Below are positions 1 through 11,348 of a DNA stretch of 64,000 nucleotides, piece after piece. Position 1 is the stretch's first letter. Each line of letters starts with the position of its first letter. Under the pieces are notes generated by a model. The model saw only the letters and a list, made by a program, of their open reading frames with translations, had not been told where the DNA came from and did no database searches. Made by a program: the position numbers and the translations under genes. Origin of the DNA: Athripsodes cinereus (taxonomy: Eukaryota; Arthropoda; Insecta; Trichoptera; Leptoceridae); contig OX388325.1 of assembly GCA_947579605.1 (NCBI GenBank), positions 7,559,572-7,623,571 on the forward strand, read 5' to 3'.

Positions 1-636
1 GTAAAAAGCATGTATATCACCCCCATAAGCGACAGACGTCCTGATAAGGTTAAGTGATACGTGGACATATTTGAAGATGAATGACAACGGAAAAAAGGAA
101 GTCACGATGATTTTAGCAAGAGGAGAGAATAGATTACGAAAGTGCTGACATAATAATAACAACCTAGCTTAACCACGTGTATGAAAATATCAAGGACAAC
201 TCCGTGTTGGGTAAGAGAAATCGGCGTGCAAACTTGAAGAACTGCATTAATTTAGGCCTTTAGGGGAAGCAAAAATTATCCGTAATGATAAATTGGCGTC
301 CCGTCCTTTCTGTTTACCCCACAATGGATGTGGCATGAGGAGATAAAAAATCATAGTTGGCAACTTCTTAGAAACTTTAGTAAGATTTTTTACTAGTCGA
401 ATACTGATCAACGACGCTTGTTTTATGGTGTGAAAATATCCATACACAAATAATAGTAATAATAATAAAGACCCCAGTTGTTTGAGTGACAGATAAGTGC
501 TAACTCTTTTGTTTTAAATTAGGTACCTACTGTGAACAAAACATATTAGGTACCACAGGCTGTGAAAAAAATATTGTCCCGTAGAGTCCCCGGCTAAGAA
601 TAATAATTCTCTCTAACTTTTTCACTTTGAATGATC
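1..636. other. Intergenic, AT-rich; weak LINE-tail remnant
   Basis: No gene is supported. Around 193-240 the + strand resembles the C-terminal tail of the decayed non-LTR family better preserved at 60185-60430 (+) and 61460-61745 (-): a block reading like KDxxVLGKRNRRAN. The rest is unassigned. Confidence 0.3.
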
Positions 637-1096
637 ATTGCTTCAACACATTGCTTTACTTTTAATGATCATCCAGAGTGTCAGGGTCGAAGCTGTTCAT
701 CGAAAGTGAACACGACTATTCACACTTGTTCATCCTATGCTTTCACTGCCATGTCAATGCTCACGGTCATGTCGTCTGTAGTTTGACGTATTTTTGCAAA
801 TAAAAAGTTGAAAAATAGCACTTATTAAAAATTAAGACAAATTAATATTATTCTCGACAGCATGATAATTTGGTATAATTATGATTCTGACATTCAATAC
901 AAATTCATGGACAACAAGACAAATAATAAGATAAAAATTGTTTATATTCGTTTCAGTGAAAGGACCTATCATCAAAATTATGTCGGGTAGTAATCGCTTT
1001 CATCCGTCATCGCTAGTGATCACTTCTGATGAAACACCTGTTCACACCTTTTTATTTTGGACGATCATCCAAAGTGAACAAATGTGAACGCTCCTG
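637..1096. mobile_element. Harbinger-like MITE family A, copy 1 (degenerate)
   Basis: The sequence is alignable end to end with the copies at 7342-7814 and 32349-32821: an internal block GTTCATCGAAAGTGAACACG and a terminal block GTGAACAAATGTGAACG. It is more diverged and about 13 bp shorter than the other two, and its left terminus and target duplication are blurred. Confidence 0.7.
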
Positions 1097-1796
1097 AAGT
1101 TTTCCAATGTCCCGTAAATAACGTTAGATTATATACGACGTAAAATATCACCATCGTTAACATTATGCAGTAATGATGAGATGTGTGGTAATCCATTCTT
1201 GATGTAATACATATTTTCATGAAACGAAAAGGATGATCTATAATAATTGGATTGTGAACTTGTCTGATGTTTCCTTAAGAGACATTCTTAATATAATTGT
1301 CTGATTTCGTTGTTTTTGTTGATATGAATGATGTAGGTGTATATTATATAATATGTATTTATGTGTGTATGTACTGCTGGTGAATTTTACTCATCCTCTA
1401 TTTTGATCTATTCTATTTTAATATTTAAGTTTTAGATTTAGTTTATAGGTTTGATATTTTATTTTAATTTTATTTCACATTCACATACGGCGCAAGCCTT
1501 TTACATGTTCAAATACAAGGCAGACTACAAAAAAGAAAAATATACACAATACAAGTTCACACATATACACGTCATTGAGTTTAGAAATACAAAAAGAGTC
1601 AAGAATTATCAAAAATAGTCAATAAATTAATACACAATTGTAGATTATGAACCATTAAACAGTTAAGACAATAAAACAAATTCAAATATCCAAAATTTAA
1701 CATCAGCAATAAAATGTAAAAATCAATAAAAAATATGTTTTGATATAGGTATGTCATTTTATGTGAAAGTGCATCATTTGAGGTGTTAATCAGGGT
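1097..1796. other. AT-rich intergenic, nothing recognised
   Basis: No coding signal, terminal repeats or tandem structure was recognised. The open frame on the minus strand over the right end has no domain-like composition. Confidence 0.4.
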
Positions 1797-1955
1797 AAGC
1801 GAAGGAAGGCCGACCAAAAGACACCTATATAGAACAACTGAAGAAGGACATGAACTGTGGCACATACGTAGAACTATGAGACTCACTGAAAATAGGGACG
1901 AATGGAGAAGAAAATCCAAACTCGTTGCAGACCAATCTAATGGATGATAACTCAT
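1797..1955 (+). mobile_element. Non-LTR retrotransposon 3' coding remnant
   Basis: The + strand reads as a decayed LINE C-terminus (RPKDTYIEQLKKDMNCGTYV) with internal stops. The same block occurs at 28620-28790 (RPKDTYVDHVRKDMNCDTYV). It is 5'-truncated and not functional. Confidence 0.5.
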
Positions 1956-2110
1956 TATATATAAGTGAAAGTCAAATTGTCAAAACTGAGACCTAATGTG
2001 TTATGTTTATATAACAATATTAGTGGGTAAAAGGGCGCCAGAAGATCATATTGTCTAGGTATTAAACAGATAGCATTTTGTCCTTTTACTGAGTCTAGGT
2101 GCCCTCCGAA

Positions 2111-2388
2111 TAGACCATTAAAGGTCACGTGGTCTTGTCTATGGATTTGCTTTTGCTTGGGGGGCAAACAGTCAGATTGCGCAAATCATCCTTGTTGGAT
2201 ATTATGCCATAAGAGAAAAAAAAAGAAAGTCAGACGACAAAATAATAACAAAATCGACACTGACAGTTTTTTTGATTATTAGGTATTCTTTAGACGTTCC
2301 ACCTAATGTTACACCGTAATCGTCTGTTGTGTTGGGATGCCTGATACCCCTCAATGATTTTTCTGTGACGTCATCCTTTAATGGTCTA
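2111..2388. mobile_element. TIR element family B, copy 1 (278 bp)
   Basis: Terminal inverted repeats are TAGACCATTAAAGG at both ends (left start 2111, right end 2388). It is an internally deleted relative of the 417-bp copy at 15418-15834, sharing the left about 170 bp and the right about 40 bp. A TA target duplication is possible if the first TA belongs to the target. Superfamily not decided. Confidence 0.78.
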
Positions 2389-2749
2389 TTCCATTATGTT
2401 ATTGAGAGCCAAGAACTCTTGTAACTAGTAGTGGCTATCTATAGTAGGTGTATTAATTACATTTTCAAGGTAATGTGTATATTTTTACTCCGATTGACGG
2501 AGACAGAATGCTTTTTTTAACAATGATGTGTTTTTTTAAAACAATGAGATTAATCTATATAATATATAAATTTGATAGGTAAACAGTAATGCTTGACGTT
2601 ATGAAACAGTGTGTCAAGCAATAACCTCAACACCAAATTATAATACTATATTTTACTTTTATATTTTGTCTATTAATTTGCCTACTTCATCAGCTGTATA
2701 TATACATTTGCACCTTTTTGTCTTCTTCAACTACATAATATGTACATAT
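2389..2749. other. AT-rich intergenic, nothing recognised
   Basis: Only low-complexity AT-rich DNA is seen. The 74-aa + frame here lacks any codon-use or domain support. Confidence 0.35.
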
Positions 2750-2999
2750 CGTGGGTTCAATACTAGAAATAGTAGAACTAGACAACTCAAATTTGATCGT
2801 TTTGAATTAAATATTTCCGATGTTTGCCTTTAATGATTTGAGTGATTTCTAGTAATAATTATGAATTGAGAGGCTTCCTTATACTATAATCAAAGTGTTT
2901 CAATAACGTATATAATATTAATTACTATCCTTCTGGGTGTAATACCATTACCTCAAAACTATTGATTTTGAGTTGTCTATTTCTAGTATTGAACCCACG
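2750..2999. repeat. Inverted repeat, 250 bp
   Basis: Left arm CGTGGGTTCAATACTAGAAA (from 2750) recurs reverse-complemented ending at 2999. A further pair GACAACTCAAA is interrupted on the left by a short insertion. It lies directly left of the pogo-like element and may be a MITE remnant. Confidence 0.6.
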
Positions 3000-3047
3000 T
3001 TATACATATATCCTCCCATTTTATCAATATAATATTTTTCTATTATA

Positions 3048-3602
3048 CAGTGAAACCTCTATCTATCGTTCCTCGAATAATCGTTTTCCCTTATTTATCG
3101 TTATTTTTTACAGTACCAAATCAGTTTCATACAAAATACGTAAAAATATATCGCATCCATCGTTTCTCTATATGATTTTATCGCATTGACCGTTTAAATT
3201 ACACAAAAAAACGTAAATATGTATAAAAACATTGGAGAGCGAGCGAGAAAGAAAGAACGATTTGTTAATTCTGTCGGCTGTCTTTTATGCTGATACGTCA
3301 GTAGGTACAATAAAAAAGCAAATATGACGATGAAAGATTACATACAGTATTAAGTATAATTTTGGTCTCCATGGAGCTTTCTTTTTTATCTTGTTACTAT
3401 ATTTTTTATTTCAACAAATTGATTTATAACTTTTGAAACATGTATCATTTTTATAAAACCTATAAACCTACTCGTATGTACATATTAAACATTAAAATAC
3501 ATATAAATGTGATTTCTTCTATACTCCCGCATTCATTGTTTTCCCGCATCCATAGTTTATTTCAATAGGTCCCTTCAAAAACGATAGATAGAGGTTTCAC
3601 TG
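3048..3602. mobile_element. pogo/Tigger-like MITE, 555 bp, TA duplication
   Basis: Perfect 23-bp terminal inverted repeats begin CAGTGAAACCTCTATCTATC, flanked by TA at 3046-3047 and 3603-3604. CAGTG termini with a TA target are typical of pogo/Tigger members of Tc1/mariner. There is no transposase frame, so it is non-autonomous. Confidence 0.87.
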
Positions 3603-3635
3603 TACTTGTATTTGTGTTTATATACATACATCCTC

Positions 3636-3925
3636 TTCCCCTTGTCCCAGTTAGGTCGGGGGCCCATTGCGCCAAAGAACCTCATCCAGAGATCCCTGTC
3701 CACCGCTGCTACCAGGACCTCTGTCCACTCCAAACCAAGTCTTTCAACATACGAGTTCGACACCTACCCTTGCCAGCTTCTTCTAGGTCGGCCCATCGGT
3801 CTTCTGCCTTCTCCCACAGCCTCCAAAGATCTAAGTGGTAGTCTCTCTTCCGGCATGCGGAGCACGTGACCCAGCCATCGCAACTGCGACCTATCTATAT
3901 GCAGGAGTACTGATTCCACCTTGAG
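3636..3925 (-). mobile_element. Non-LTR retrotransposon 3' remnant
   Basis: The minus strand reads like a LINE tail (VDRDLWMRFFGAMGPRPNWD, preceded by LGLEWTEVLVAA), a C-terminal signature of RTE-like insect elements. It is frameshifted and abuts the pogo-like element. Confidence 0.6.
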
Positions 3926-4177
3926 TGTGTATACGTACTTTTTATTTTTATTTTATTTCCTTGTACTCAACTATTTGAAATTAATTGGTAGTATGTAATA
4001 TCTGTTTTTTGTATATTGTTTTCTTTATCAAGTATCCATTATTTCACTTGATTGTTTTGTTTTTATTGTAAGCCAACGTTTGTCGTGTAAACAAAATAAT
4101 GATGTTTTATATTTAAGAACAGCTGTGCAGGTTATTTTTTAACACATTAAGGTATTGCCAAGGGCGTACCTGCAGCC

Positions 4178-4297
4178 CTAGACAAATTGCATTAGGCGTT
4201 CGATTACGACCTTTTCGACAATGTACCATTGCATTGCATTAAATGCACATTGTCGAAGAGTTCGTTCGTAGTTGATCGCCAAATGCAATTTGTCTAG
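4178..4297. repeat. Foldback hairpin element, 120 bp
   Basis: Arms CTAGACAAATTGCATTAGGC (left) and its near-complement (right, ending 4297) pair with few mismatches and continue inward through TTCGACAATGT. No target duplication was resolved. Confidence 0.7.
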
Positions 4298-4834
4298 ATG
4301 AGCTAGGTACAACTGTTTATGTCAACGATTTTTTTTGTCGATGAATTATTATTATTGTGGAAGAATTTTAGAGCTTCCAAATAATTTATTGGTCCGCAGA
4401 GATGTTTAGTTTAAAATAGTAATGATAGAATTAATTAACAATTATTTTACTTTATTTGCATCGGGTCTAACTCTTTTTTATTTTATTATATTTTGCATAC
4501 GTTTTTTTTTTATTTTCAAAAATGCAATTTGCAATATAGTTGTATAACACCATCATTATTATGCTTATAATAAAATTATTATTGTAGTTAAGCTCCATAG
4601 GCGGAACTATTATTTTACTAGAACAAGACAAGATCATGCTTTCGTTATGATTTTTTTCCCACTTAATGAGAGGGGTCGGAAGGGATGATGGTTTTACTGA
4701 GAATGTTTAATGATAGCTTGTCAGAAAGAGGACTGTTGTTTCATTCACAAGGTTTCCGATGATCTGGAGGCCTCTCTTTTGCATTTTTACAATACGCTAC
4801 CGTCCATAATTATGACAGCAGTAATATTAGAGCG

Positions 4835-4925
4835 CTAGGAATGTTGTGGGGAGGGCTTACTCAATGACACTCTAAATGGAGGAGGCTGGTTTCTGGAGTG
4901 TAGACACTATGCCTCCGAGAAGAGA
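4835..4925 (+). mobile_element. Short LINE-tail fragment
   Basis: The + strand contains the block GAATGTTGTGG ... AATGGAGGAGGCTGGTTTCT, the DNA behind the peptide EWRRLVSALC seen in better-preserved tails at 60000-60110, 60535-60640 (+) and 34625-34730 (-). Confidence 0.45.
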
Positions 4926-4984
4926 AAATAATGATATCGATAAGATTAACGTCCCTTAATTTTTTGCTCTTATCTTTCACAGAA

Positions 4985-5430
4985 GCAGCTTCTTCTACAA
5001 CCGATCGGTGATAATCACACATTCGGGGCTTATTGTAGAACGGATTGTGGACATGGGTTGTCCGCAGGACTCGGTTTTAGGACCGTTTCTGTGGAATATC
5101 ATGTTTGATGATCTGTTAAAACTGGTTGTACAAATTTTACATTTGCAGATGATGCGCTTCTCTTGCTGTCAGGCAGCACGAGAGCCGCCTTCGAAAGTAA
5201 ATTTAAGCTCGTGATCGAGCGTATCTTGGCATGGGGCAGAGTGAACAGCCTTCTTTTCTCACAGAGCTCTTGCTCTTCCCCAGCTGTGTGGTTAAAGGGC
5301 TTGCTTAAAAGGAACAGGAACCCGATTTTGCGGATGAGCGGACCACCTGTTAGGATGGTTGACGAAGTCCGTTATCTTGATGTTATTCTAGACAGAGTTC
5401 TTTCCTTTATTCCACATGTGGCAGGAGTGA
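4985..5430 (+). pseudogene. R1-like reverse transcriptase fragment, frameshifted
   Basis: The frame from 5008 reads GCPQDSVLGPFLWNIMFDDL, the R1-clade reverse-transcriptase motif just before the FADD box. A frameshift near 5150 moves the homology to the frame from 5163 (LLSGSTRAAFESKFKLVIER, AWGRVNSLLF, RMVDEVRYLDVILDRVLSF). R1 elements normally insert in 28S rDNA, so a dispersed dead fragment here is a relic of a related clade. Both ends are missing. Confidence 0.78.
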
Positions 5431-5814
5431 TCATTTTTGTTTTTTTTTCTTTGTCTAGCTTTTTTTGCCTTGGTCAAAAACTGTTATGCTCTCAGTGCAT
5501 GGTGACATTTCCAAGATAGTAATAATAATATAATAGTAAAGAGTTTAAAACAAACGTTGGTATATGAATTTTTGCGGTGCTTTTTTGCAAATATGGAAAG
5601 CACACCTCTGGTAAGGTACGTAAAACTACCTATTTTTTAGTTTTCATTATACATAGCTATGGCTGATTAATTACGATTTGTCGAGCATTCATTATTTTTT
5701 GTTGTTGTTGTTACTTATTGTTAATTATTGGATTCTCACGATAATTAGGTGTAACAGTTCTAGGTAATTATATCTATACCATCACGGCATATCCCACAAG
5801 TGAGGTAGGTACCT

Positions 5815-6065
5815 AATTCATTACGATTTACAAAAATAATGAGTTTTCTTATGATTGTTTGAATTTAGAATTTAATTTGTTATAAATGAATGACATTTGA
5901 TATAAAAGTTTGTATTTGGAATGATATGTCATAGATTAATTTGTATACATGTTAAGCTATCATTGTATATCCATTTGTAAGTTAAATGAGTTATCAAATA
6001 TTTCACACACAATCAATTGCTATATTATCTAAATCTGAGATGGAATTGTATGTATTTTCGTCAAA
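5815..6065 (+). repeat. Dispersed copy of the zinc-finger gene upstream region
   Basis: This block aligns with the DNA just upstream of the zinc-finger exon (about 11300-11960): shared strings include GGAATGATATGTCATAGATT and TATCCATTTGTAAGTTAAAT. It lacks the satellite expansion seen at 11349-11722 and ends where the exon acceptor would be. It may be a partial duplication or a dispersed repeat. Confidence 0.6.
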
Positions 6066-6070
6066 TTATT

Positions 6071-6539
6071 TAAGTAATACCTACTTTTGAAAATAAAATT
6101 TATTACATATTTAGATAACTAAAATGCACACAATATTAATAAGTAATACTGTTAGGTAACTACTTGATTAATTTATTAAAATTAAAATACAACGTGAAGA
6201 TTTTTACTGGGGGGGGACATCCAATGAATTTGCCACGGGCTTCAGATGATATAGTTACGCCACTGTCCAAGGCAAAGATTCCGCAATCAATAATAACAGT
6301 TTAACAATAATAACAGTTTATTAAACACAATATCATTTTACAATAATCGAACAATAACACAATACATTTATTTTCCTAATACAATTACTCCCCAAAATTG
6401 AGCGTAGCTCGTGCTTTGGGGAGAAAAACAAATGAATAATTTGAATATTTGAGTAACTAATATCAATATAACACCAAATTAGAAAAATATTGAAGTGTAA
6501 TTTGACATTTATATTGGTAGTAATATTTATTCTATCTAT
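6071..6539. other. AT-rich intergenic
   Basis: No gene is seen. A short hairpin CTCCCCAAA ... TTTGGGGAG lies near 6389-6422. Otherwise nothing is recognised. Confidence 0.35.
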
Positions 6540-7130
6540 CTATACCCTCACACCGCACTCTAAGCGGGGTAGGCAGAGAGAACGGAACGCCATATAGATC
6601 TGTCCATACATGCTTCAAATTCATCTCCACTACATTCATGCAATCTCTCATGCACGCACATCGATTTCTCTTACTCAACAAACGGTCGTCCCTAATAATT
6701 TGATCTACGTGATCAAGCCATGTAGTTCTCGGACATCGGCATACCCCTTCATTCAGACAAGTATATCCTCTTTGTCATCCATTCGTTCCACATGTCCAAA
6801 CTATCGTTAGGTATTTATTTACACGCATTCCATCCACAACGCATTATCCTCATTCCTTGTTCAACGTTTTACCAACTATTCTCCTCAGCGATCGCATCTC
6901 TACCTACAGCATTTATTCCAATATCGTCCCTCTTCAACCATGTCCAAGTTCCGCATGCATACATGAGTGTCTGTATCAGAATGGTAAAAAGCATCAACAT
7001 TTTTGCCATGCTCGACACATTGCCATTGCTGAAAATATGTGCCATTGCTGAAAATATGTCAAAGTGCACCGTTCCTCCTAGCACCGAACACTTTTCTTCT
7101 TTCGGAATTCCATCCCTCGCAAACACTTAT
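6540..7130 (-). mobile_element. Decayed non-LTR retrotransposon 3' region
   Basis: The minus strand carries fragments of a LINE C-terminus (IQTLMYACGTWTWLKRDDIG then GINAVGRDAIAEENSW) and an end rich in GGGGTAGGCAGAGAGAACGG. The same arrangement occurs at 61460-61745, and parts at 33430-33620 (-), 60185-60430 (+) and 19040-19200 (+). Multiple stops and shifts are present. Confidence 0.65.
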
Positions 7131-7341
7131 ATACCTATACCTATTTATCAAGTAATGCATTGGACGACTGTTGTGGTGTTTAACATCAAAAAAACATTGA
7201 GAGGAAAAAGTATAAGTAAAAAACTCACATTTAATTTTTTTTTTTTTTTAAATATATTTATTTTATTCATAAATACACAGTATACATTGATATTACATTA
7301 ATAAAACAATATAACACACAGTAAAAATGCTCCCTCCATAA

Positions 7342-7814
7342 AGTAGCATTCACATTGCTTCACTTTGGATGATCATCCAGAGTGTCAGGGTCAAACCTGT
7401 TCATCGAAAGTGAACACGTCTGTTCACATTTGTTCATCCTATGCTTTCACTGCCATGTCAACACTCTCAGACATGTTGTATGTAGTTTGACGTATTTTCG
7501 TATAAAAATAATTAAACAAATTCAAAAACGAAAAATAACACTTAAAATAAATTAATATAGCTCTCGACTGCATAATAATTTTGTATATGATTCTGACATT
7601 CAATACAAATTCATAGAGAATAAAACAAATAATAAGATGAAACTTGTTTATGGTCGTTTCAGTGAAAGGACCTTTCATCAAAATTATGACGAGTGGTAAT
7701 CGCTTTCCTCCGTCATCGCTAGTGATCACTAGCGATGAAACGGCCGTTCACACTTGTTCATCTTGGAGGATCATCCGGAGTGATCACTGAAAGTGAACGT
7801 ATGTGAACGACCCT
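7342..7814. mobile_element. Harbinger-like MITE family A, copy 2 (473 bp)
   Basis: Imperfect terminal inverted repeats AGTAGCATTCAC / AGGGTCGTTCAC are flanked by TAA at 7339-7341 and 7815-7817. A 3-bp TWA duplication is characteristic of PIF/Harbinger. The same 473-bp length and TAA duplication recur at 32349-32821. The 96-aa frame inside is a by-product of repeat identity. Confidence 0.9.
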
Positions 7815-8889
7815 TAAAAGCAACTAAATGCTTGTGCGGAGGGTCGGATATACCTACCTTTATAATTATTTCGTTACTAGTTGTGCCATCTATTGAATCT
7901 TAATTTATGTCTTTCATTTCGTCCAATGGGTGGCGTTATATTCTTGCCATTTATTAAAAACAATGAAAAATTTATAGAATAAAGAGTTTGTTGTAATATA
8001 TTATTATATACAATTTTGCGAATAAATAGTGATGTATTATTATAAATAAATAAATTATATGGATAAAATGGCAATATGTTTCCCATACTACTTAATGACA
8101 AAATAGAATTGTGACATTTTTCACATTTGGCAACATTAGTTTTAAAAATAGAATGATGCGCGCGCTTCCAATATTCGATGATAGAGAGTGAAACGAAAAA
8201 TATTTGTAATATTTTTTTTTTGTCTAATCGATGTAATGTTATGAACCGTTTCAATAATTTGTAAGTTCTTCTTTTTAGTTCACTGCTCTTAGGAACACAG
8301 GGTGAAAACAAGCCTCTTTAATTCAGCGATGAGTTTTACCAATCATCTTGCTCGAATATCTTATTTTTGTGACGGTCTTCTCGTCAAATCTACGAATTTT
8401 TATCTAAGATTTTAGGTATTAGGTACTTTAAAAAATATTATTTAGCACATCCGATGAAATGTGAAACATTTCGAATTCCTTTATCAAATTGTGAAAGCTG
8501 GGACCTAAAAGAAAGAGTCCTTACTTTTGAAAAATCGACCAGAAGTACCAAATTCGGGAATTCAGCTTTTTTTGGAAATCAACAAACTTTTTTCCTAAAT
8601 CTATGTACTTTTTTAGTCTGATCGACGCCTTTTTCAAAATCCAAGTTGCCAACACCGACGGTGTGTACTATCTAGTGGCAACATAAAGATGTAATATTAT
8701 TTATTTTATATATTCATTATTTATATTCTAATTTCTATGCTGCATTGCGAGTGGCGAAGGAAAACATTGCATCAAAAAACGTTTTTCACTACAATATGTA
8801 GATTTATTTAAAAAAAAACACACCTTTATTAGTTATCCGTTGAATCAAGTCGATGAATTAGTACTAACTGGTTACTTGAATAATACGTT
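7815..8889. other. Intergenic; one 144-aa minus frame without support
   Basis: A minus-strand frame at 7877-8311 is open for 144 codons, but its composition is AT-driven, it shows no domain, and no splice or poly(A) context was found. I do not call it a gene. Confidence 0.35.
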
Positions 8890-8990
8890 ATGATAATAAT
8901 AATAATCCTTATTGCACAAAAAAAAGCGTACTCGTACAATAGGTTATAAAAAACATGAAAACATTACTACTGAACAACTTATTTTATGTA
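8890..8990 (-). mobile_element. LINE 3' terminus with trinucleotide tail
   Basis: On the minus strand a TTTTTTTTGTGCAATAAGGA-like end runs into (TTA)n at about 8890-8905. This is the usual 3' end form of insect RTE/Jockey-like elements. Only the terminus is recognisable. Confidence 0.4.
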
Positions 8991-9079
8991 ACGGGTCAGT
9001 TTATATCGGTATTTTCCAACTAACCCATTAAACAAAAATAAAATAATAAATAAATAAAAATAATCGATATTTGATATCC

Positions 9080-9312
9080 GAAGATGCGCGTTGCACTCTC
9101 TAGCCGTTATATTAATTTGACATTTGACTTCTGTGGGAGGGCGGACGTGAATTTAATGAAAAACTTCTCTATTTATTTACGGAAAATACGAAGATTTTTA
9201 ACATAAATTATAAAGTATATGAAACAAAAACAGTTTATATATGTTAATGTTATCATACCGTGCACCGTGAACGATTGTTTAATATATAAATATACAAGAA
9301 AATCGATCCGGA
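9080..9312 (+). other. Possible non-coding first exon of the zinc-finger gene
   Basis: A locally GC-richer stretch (GTGGGAGGGCGGACGTG near 9134) leads to a good donor context CCGGAGG|GTAAGA near 9312. The zinc-finger coding exon further right starts at a splice acceptor and needs an upstream exon. The link is inference; transcript data are required. Confidence 0.25.
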
Positions 9313-9686
9313 GGGTAAGATTATTTTCCCAACATAGTATGACATATTTTCCTAGTGTATTTCTTACAAAATCACTGAAATAATAAAAGTCAGTTGTTTG
9401 TTAAACTACCGAGAGACTAATAACATCAATATATTCATTAATAATAGTAATAGCAATGAGGGCTGCTTCCCATTCTACTCAATATTGTCTTATTATTATT
9501 ATTGATGTTTATTATACTAGATAGTAGAATATTACTAGTAGAAGTAGTAGGACTCATTTACTTATCTGTTTTATGTAAATTATGAGATTGTTGGGTGTAG
9601 TGTTGATCAATGGGGAGCAGGTAAATAGAAGGGACAGACAAAATCCTGTGTGACCACCAGTTGAAAACAATGGGTACAGTAGGCAA

Positions 9687-10052
9687 GGTTGCCAGATTGT
9701 GTTGCCAAAATTACCTTACTTCGGTGAAAAAAATACCGTACAATTACCGTACACATCGGAAATACAACAGTACCTTTTCAAAATGTAACGGGTATTTCTA
9801 CCCCCCATCGCCAAATTTTCGAAATTTAATGGTATAGACATTTGGAATATTTCAAAAACTCCTCGGTTTTTTTAATGAATATTTTCTCACACAGTACCTT
9901 TTTTTTTACAATGTAACGGGTATTTGTACCGATGATTGTTTATGTCAATACCGGATACTTGTTTGTCGTACGGTAATTTGTTAAAATTATTACCGTACGG
10001 GGAGTGAAATTACCGTACTAAAACGGTAATTACCGTACGTCTGGCAACGCTG
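9687..10052. mobile_element. Foldback element with ATTACCGTAC arrays and 11-bp target duplication
   Basis: The ends GGTTGCCAGA and TCTGGCAACGCT are inverted, and both arms are built from repeated ATTACCGTAC motifs. It is flanked by ACAGTAGGCAA at 9676-9686 and again at 10053-10063. The family recurs at 62245-62590. The middle shares strings (AAAAACTCCTCGG, GGTATTTCTACC) with the hAT MITE at 43121-43663. Superfamily unassigned. Confidence 0.82.
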
Positions 10053-10293
10053 ACAGTAGGCAAAAATATTTCTATTTTACGGATTGTTAAAATGGTTAAA
10101 ACAGTCACTAGTAAAATATACAAACAGATCGCCATCCATTCGTTAAGTGTCAATATACTGACGGATATTATGCTCCTCATTTATAATATTGGCCCTAAGT
10201 CTATCTATCTTTATAATAACATGGTTACAGTAACATAACATACAGAGACACAATAATTATCTTTATAATCAATAAATGTTTATACACCATAAA

Positions 10294-10857
10294 TGAATCA
10301 GTCATTTGAAAAACCCCATAAGTCAGCTTTTTACCAGATATGACTATTTTTTTTATTTGGGTCCTTTTTCTTGAAACGCACGTTATTTCATTTAGAAACC
10401 ACGTAATTTTTACCTATTTAATACAAATTGAGCTGATTACCTTGGCCAGTCAATAGAGAAACAACACAAGTCAGTGACTTATATTGTTACTACACTAAAT
10501 GCATTCATGTCGATTCACAGCTGACACTTAACGTCAACCACTAACGTGGGTGAAATGATGAAAATTAGTGATTTTTTAATGTTTAATAAATAATCTGGGA
10601 TAAAAATGTTGATTTTTGTTCCCTGAAATGGTGTTCATTTGAGAAACAACATATGTCAAAGGTTTTTAATTAACAAATTAATATACAAATTAATTATTTT
10701 AACATAAAATAAAGGTTTATAATAACAAAATACACTGTACATTTTGATTTGAGTAAGGTATCAACATTTCATTCAAAATTTTATAACAAACAGTTTTTTG
10801 TGATTTCTGAAAAGTTTATATTGACTGACTTATGGGGTTTCTCAAATAATCGATTCA
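10294..10857. mobile_element. TIR element, 564 bp
   Basis: Terminal inverted repeats of about 35 bp contain AAACCCCATAAGTCAG at both ends (TGAATC outermost). Shorter related motifs (GAGAAACAAC) occur inside. There is no transposase frame. It lies between the possible first exon and the coding exon of the zinc-finger gene. Confidence 0.8.
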
Positions 10858-11348
10858 AATGTTTTTTGTTTTTATTTCAGAATCTTCATATCTAGTCGTG
10901 TTTCGGAGTGATTCCAAGAAGTGCCATCATCTCTAGTCGAAATTATATCCTATATTGACTTATTCAACTCTAACAATATAAGCATTTACCAAAATTTTTT
11001 GTACAAGATCAAGATTTGTAACAAAGCTTAATCTTCTTTACTGTCATTCCCTCAGTGTTGAGGATCGCGACCATCATTCTCATAATTATGTGTAAATAAA
11101 ATATTTCCAGTAACCCCGATCCTCAGTCTTTCGTAGTTTTGTGTTGCGTCCTTCAAGTGGTTACTCCATCATTTAATAAATCTATATAAAAAGGAAATTA
11201 AATTTATGAGCCATAAAAATTGCCATTGCATAAAATATATATACATAAAATAAACTGTAGTATGTTAGTTTGTATATAGAATGAATTTTCTCATAATAAT
11301 TTGAATTCATTACAATTTACAAAAAGAATGAGTTTTCCTATGACTGAT

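Noticed and set aside
1599..1955. 118-codon minus-strand frame
   Set aside because: Antisense to a recognisable LINE remnant on the + strand and AT-driven upstream.
2962..3189. 75-codon + frame
   Set aside because: Lies across the left end of the pogo-like element; not coding.
7439..7729. 96-codon frame repeated at 32446-32736
   Set aside because: Both lie inside the 473-bp MITE; similarity comes from repeat identity and the third copy does not keep the frame.
7877..8311. 144-codon minus-strand open frame
   Set aside because: No domain, no splice or poly(A) context, and residue composition follows AT bias (rich in N, K, I, L, F).
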